Source of the DNA: an uncultured Christensenella sp. | Lineage (GTDB): Bacteria > Bacillota > Clostridia > Christensenellales > Borkfalkiaceae | Length of the DNA: 22,739 nucleotides | Assembly (NCBI GenBank): GCA_910577555.1 | Contig: CAJTLF010000023.1 | Location: forward strand, 1-22,739 | Direction of reading: 5' to 3' | Part shown: one piece after another, positions 22,089-22,739 of the stretch | Layout: the number at the start of each line of letters is the position of its first letter | Position numbering within the stretch: the stretch's first letter is position 1 | The notes under the pieces: generated by a model | The model's input: the letters and a program-made list of their open reading frames with translations, nothing else | The model's database searches: none | What the model was told of the DNA's origin: nothing | Program-made: the position numbers and the translations under genes

Positions 22089-22541
22089 TTATTTGATTGC
22101 TATGTACAAATAGCAATGCGCTTTGCCGTCTTTGGTATATTCGGCGGGTACTGTGCTTTCGTAGTCGATAGTAAATGCACGTTTAATTTCGCCGCTTGCG
22201 GTAAGTTGCCAAACTTTCGACCACGCTTTATTTGCGCAATCGGTAATTGTTTCGCCTTTCTCGTCAATTTTGACATACTTGCCTTGTGCGACCAATTCTT
22301 CCATTTTTGCAAAAAATGCGGCGGTTACGGTCATAACGGACAAGTTATATTTGCCTTTCTCATCGCTCTCGTAATCGCTGTATGACGATATAGGCGACAG
22401 ACCTTTTACAGGTACGCCGTTTTTTATAAAATCAAGCGGAATTTTGCCCGTCATAATATCCGCCCAAAGTTCGTTGATTTTTGCCATTCCGCTCTCGGAA
22501 TTGTCTGTGCGTATCGTTACGCTCTTTAATGAATACGACAT
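22089..22541 (-). CDS. GyrI-like / AraC effector-binding domain protein
   Basis: A 150-aa protein made of one GyrI-like small-molecule binding domain, the type also fused to AraC or MerR regulators. Visible are an N-terminal strand (YSLKSVTIRTD), a helix with INELWADIMTG, SSYSDYESDEKGKYNLSVM, the strand with YVKIDEKGE, the helix CANKAWSKVWQLTASGEIKR and the final strand HCYLYIAIK. There is no DNA-binding domain, so it probably binds or sequesters a small molecule or acts as a partner of another protein. AAAGGAG precedes the ATG. It is 63 nt downstream of another minus-strand gene. Confidence 0.8.
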   Translation of the reverse strand: MSYSLKSVTIRTDNSESGMAKINELWADIMTGKIPLDFIKNGVPVKGLSPISSYSDYESDEKGKYNLSVMTVTAAFFAKMEELVAQGKYVKIDEKGETITDCANKAWSKVWQLTASGEIKRAFTIDYESTVPAEYTKDGKAHCYLYIAIK

Positions 22542-22604
22542 AATATTTCTCCTTTAATTAGAAATTTAACGTATAATCTATGCATATAAGAGACAAAAAC
22601 GCGG

Positions 22605-22739
22605 TCAATCTTCCATATCTGAAAACGGAATTTTTCCGTGAAGCTCAACGGCGCGCCGACCTGTCGGCGTTCCGTCGTCATTGATTTCCATAAGGCGCAT
22701 CTTTTTTATTTTTGAACAATCTATCTCGTCAAACACGTC
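22605..22739 (-). CDS. C-terminal end of an unrecognised protein (runs off the window)
   Basis: The last 44 codons of a minus-strand gene whose start lies beyond the right edge. The visible residues DVFDEIDCSKIKKMRLMEIN, then DDGTPTGRRAVELHG and KIPFSDMED, are hydrophilic and protein-like. I do not recognise the family. It is upstream of, and in the same direction as, the GyrI-like gene, with a 63-nt gap lacking a terminator, so they may form an operon. Confidence 0.6.
   Translation of the reverse strand, partial: DVFDEIDCSKIKKMRLMEINDDGTPTGRRAVELHGKIPFSDMED

Overview
The window reads as chromosomal DNA of a low-to-mid GC, Gram-positive-type anaerobe of the class Clostridia, probably an uncultured gut lineage (Christensenellales-like is a guess). 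The signs are AGGAG-type ribosome binding sites, the rpsB-tsf and pyrH-frr-uppS-cdsA-dxr-rseP gene order, a ruvX-DUF1292 pair, ThiT behind a TPP riboswitch, and lipoproteins with a Cys-pair/His module and BspA-type leucine-rich repeats. No tRNA, rRNA, CRISPR array, transposase or integrase is visible.

Layout. 1-1700: a CPA2-type cation/proton antiporter (-). 1764-2221: a stand-alone transcription unit (promoter, several strong helices, terminator) with no sizeable ORF, best read as a structured non-coding RNA. 2227-3861: a YfbR-like HD nucleotidase (-) divergent from a family 2 glycosyltransferase (+). 3863-5289: promoter, TPP riboswitch, terminator and a ThiT thiamine transporter with an unusual membrane-spanning N-terminal extension. 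5342-10873: a minus-strand housekeeping block, pyrH, frr, uppS, cdsA, then dxr and rseP, joining translation, nucleotide supply, isoprenoid and cell-wall carrier synthesis, phospholipid synthesis and intramembrane proteolysis.

10974-12922: a BspA-type LRR lipoprotein gene divergent from a small XRE regulator; two perfect 19-bp palindromes with a shared core overlie the lipoprotein promoter. 12979-14816: rpsB-tsf with promoter and about 107 nt of leader. 14876-16332: a decayed-looking or variable cassette: a 5'-truncated ORF, a small membrane protein split at an A6 run, and a glycosyltransferase split at or near a G10 run. 16414-18294: a second Cys-pair-module lipoprotein. 18552-19254: ruvX and a DUF1292 gene. 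19380-21284: a small membrane-anchored protein, a Myb/RsfA-like regulator and an unrecognised 308-aa protein. 21334-22739: a small lipoprotein behind a leader with stacked palindromes, a GyrI/AraC effector-binding-domain protein and the 3' end of another gene.

The most notable items are the structured RNA at about 1798-2221, the ThiT extension, the paired operators at the XRE/LRR locus, the two frameshifts in adjacent genes, and three genes (yfbR-like, dxr, ruvX) whose predicted transcription start falls on or next to the ATG with no ribosome binding site, suggesting leaderless mRNAs. All assignments come from reading the sequence; no database search was run.
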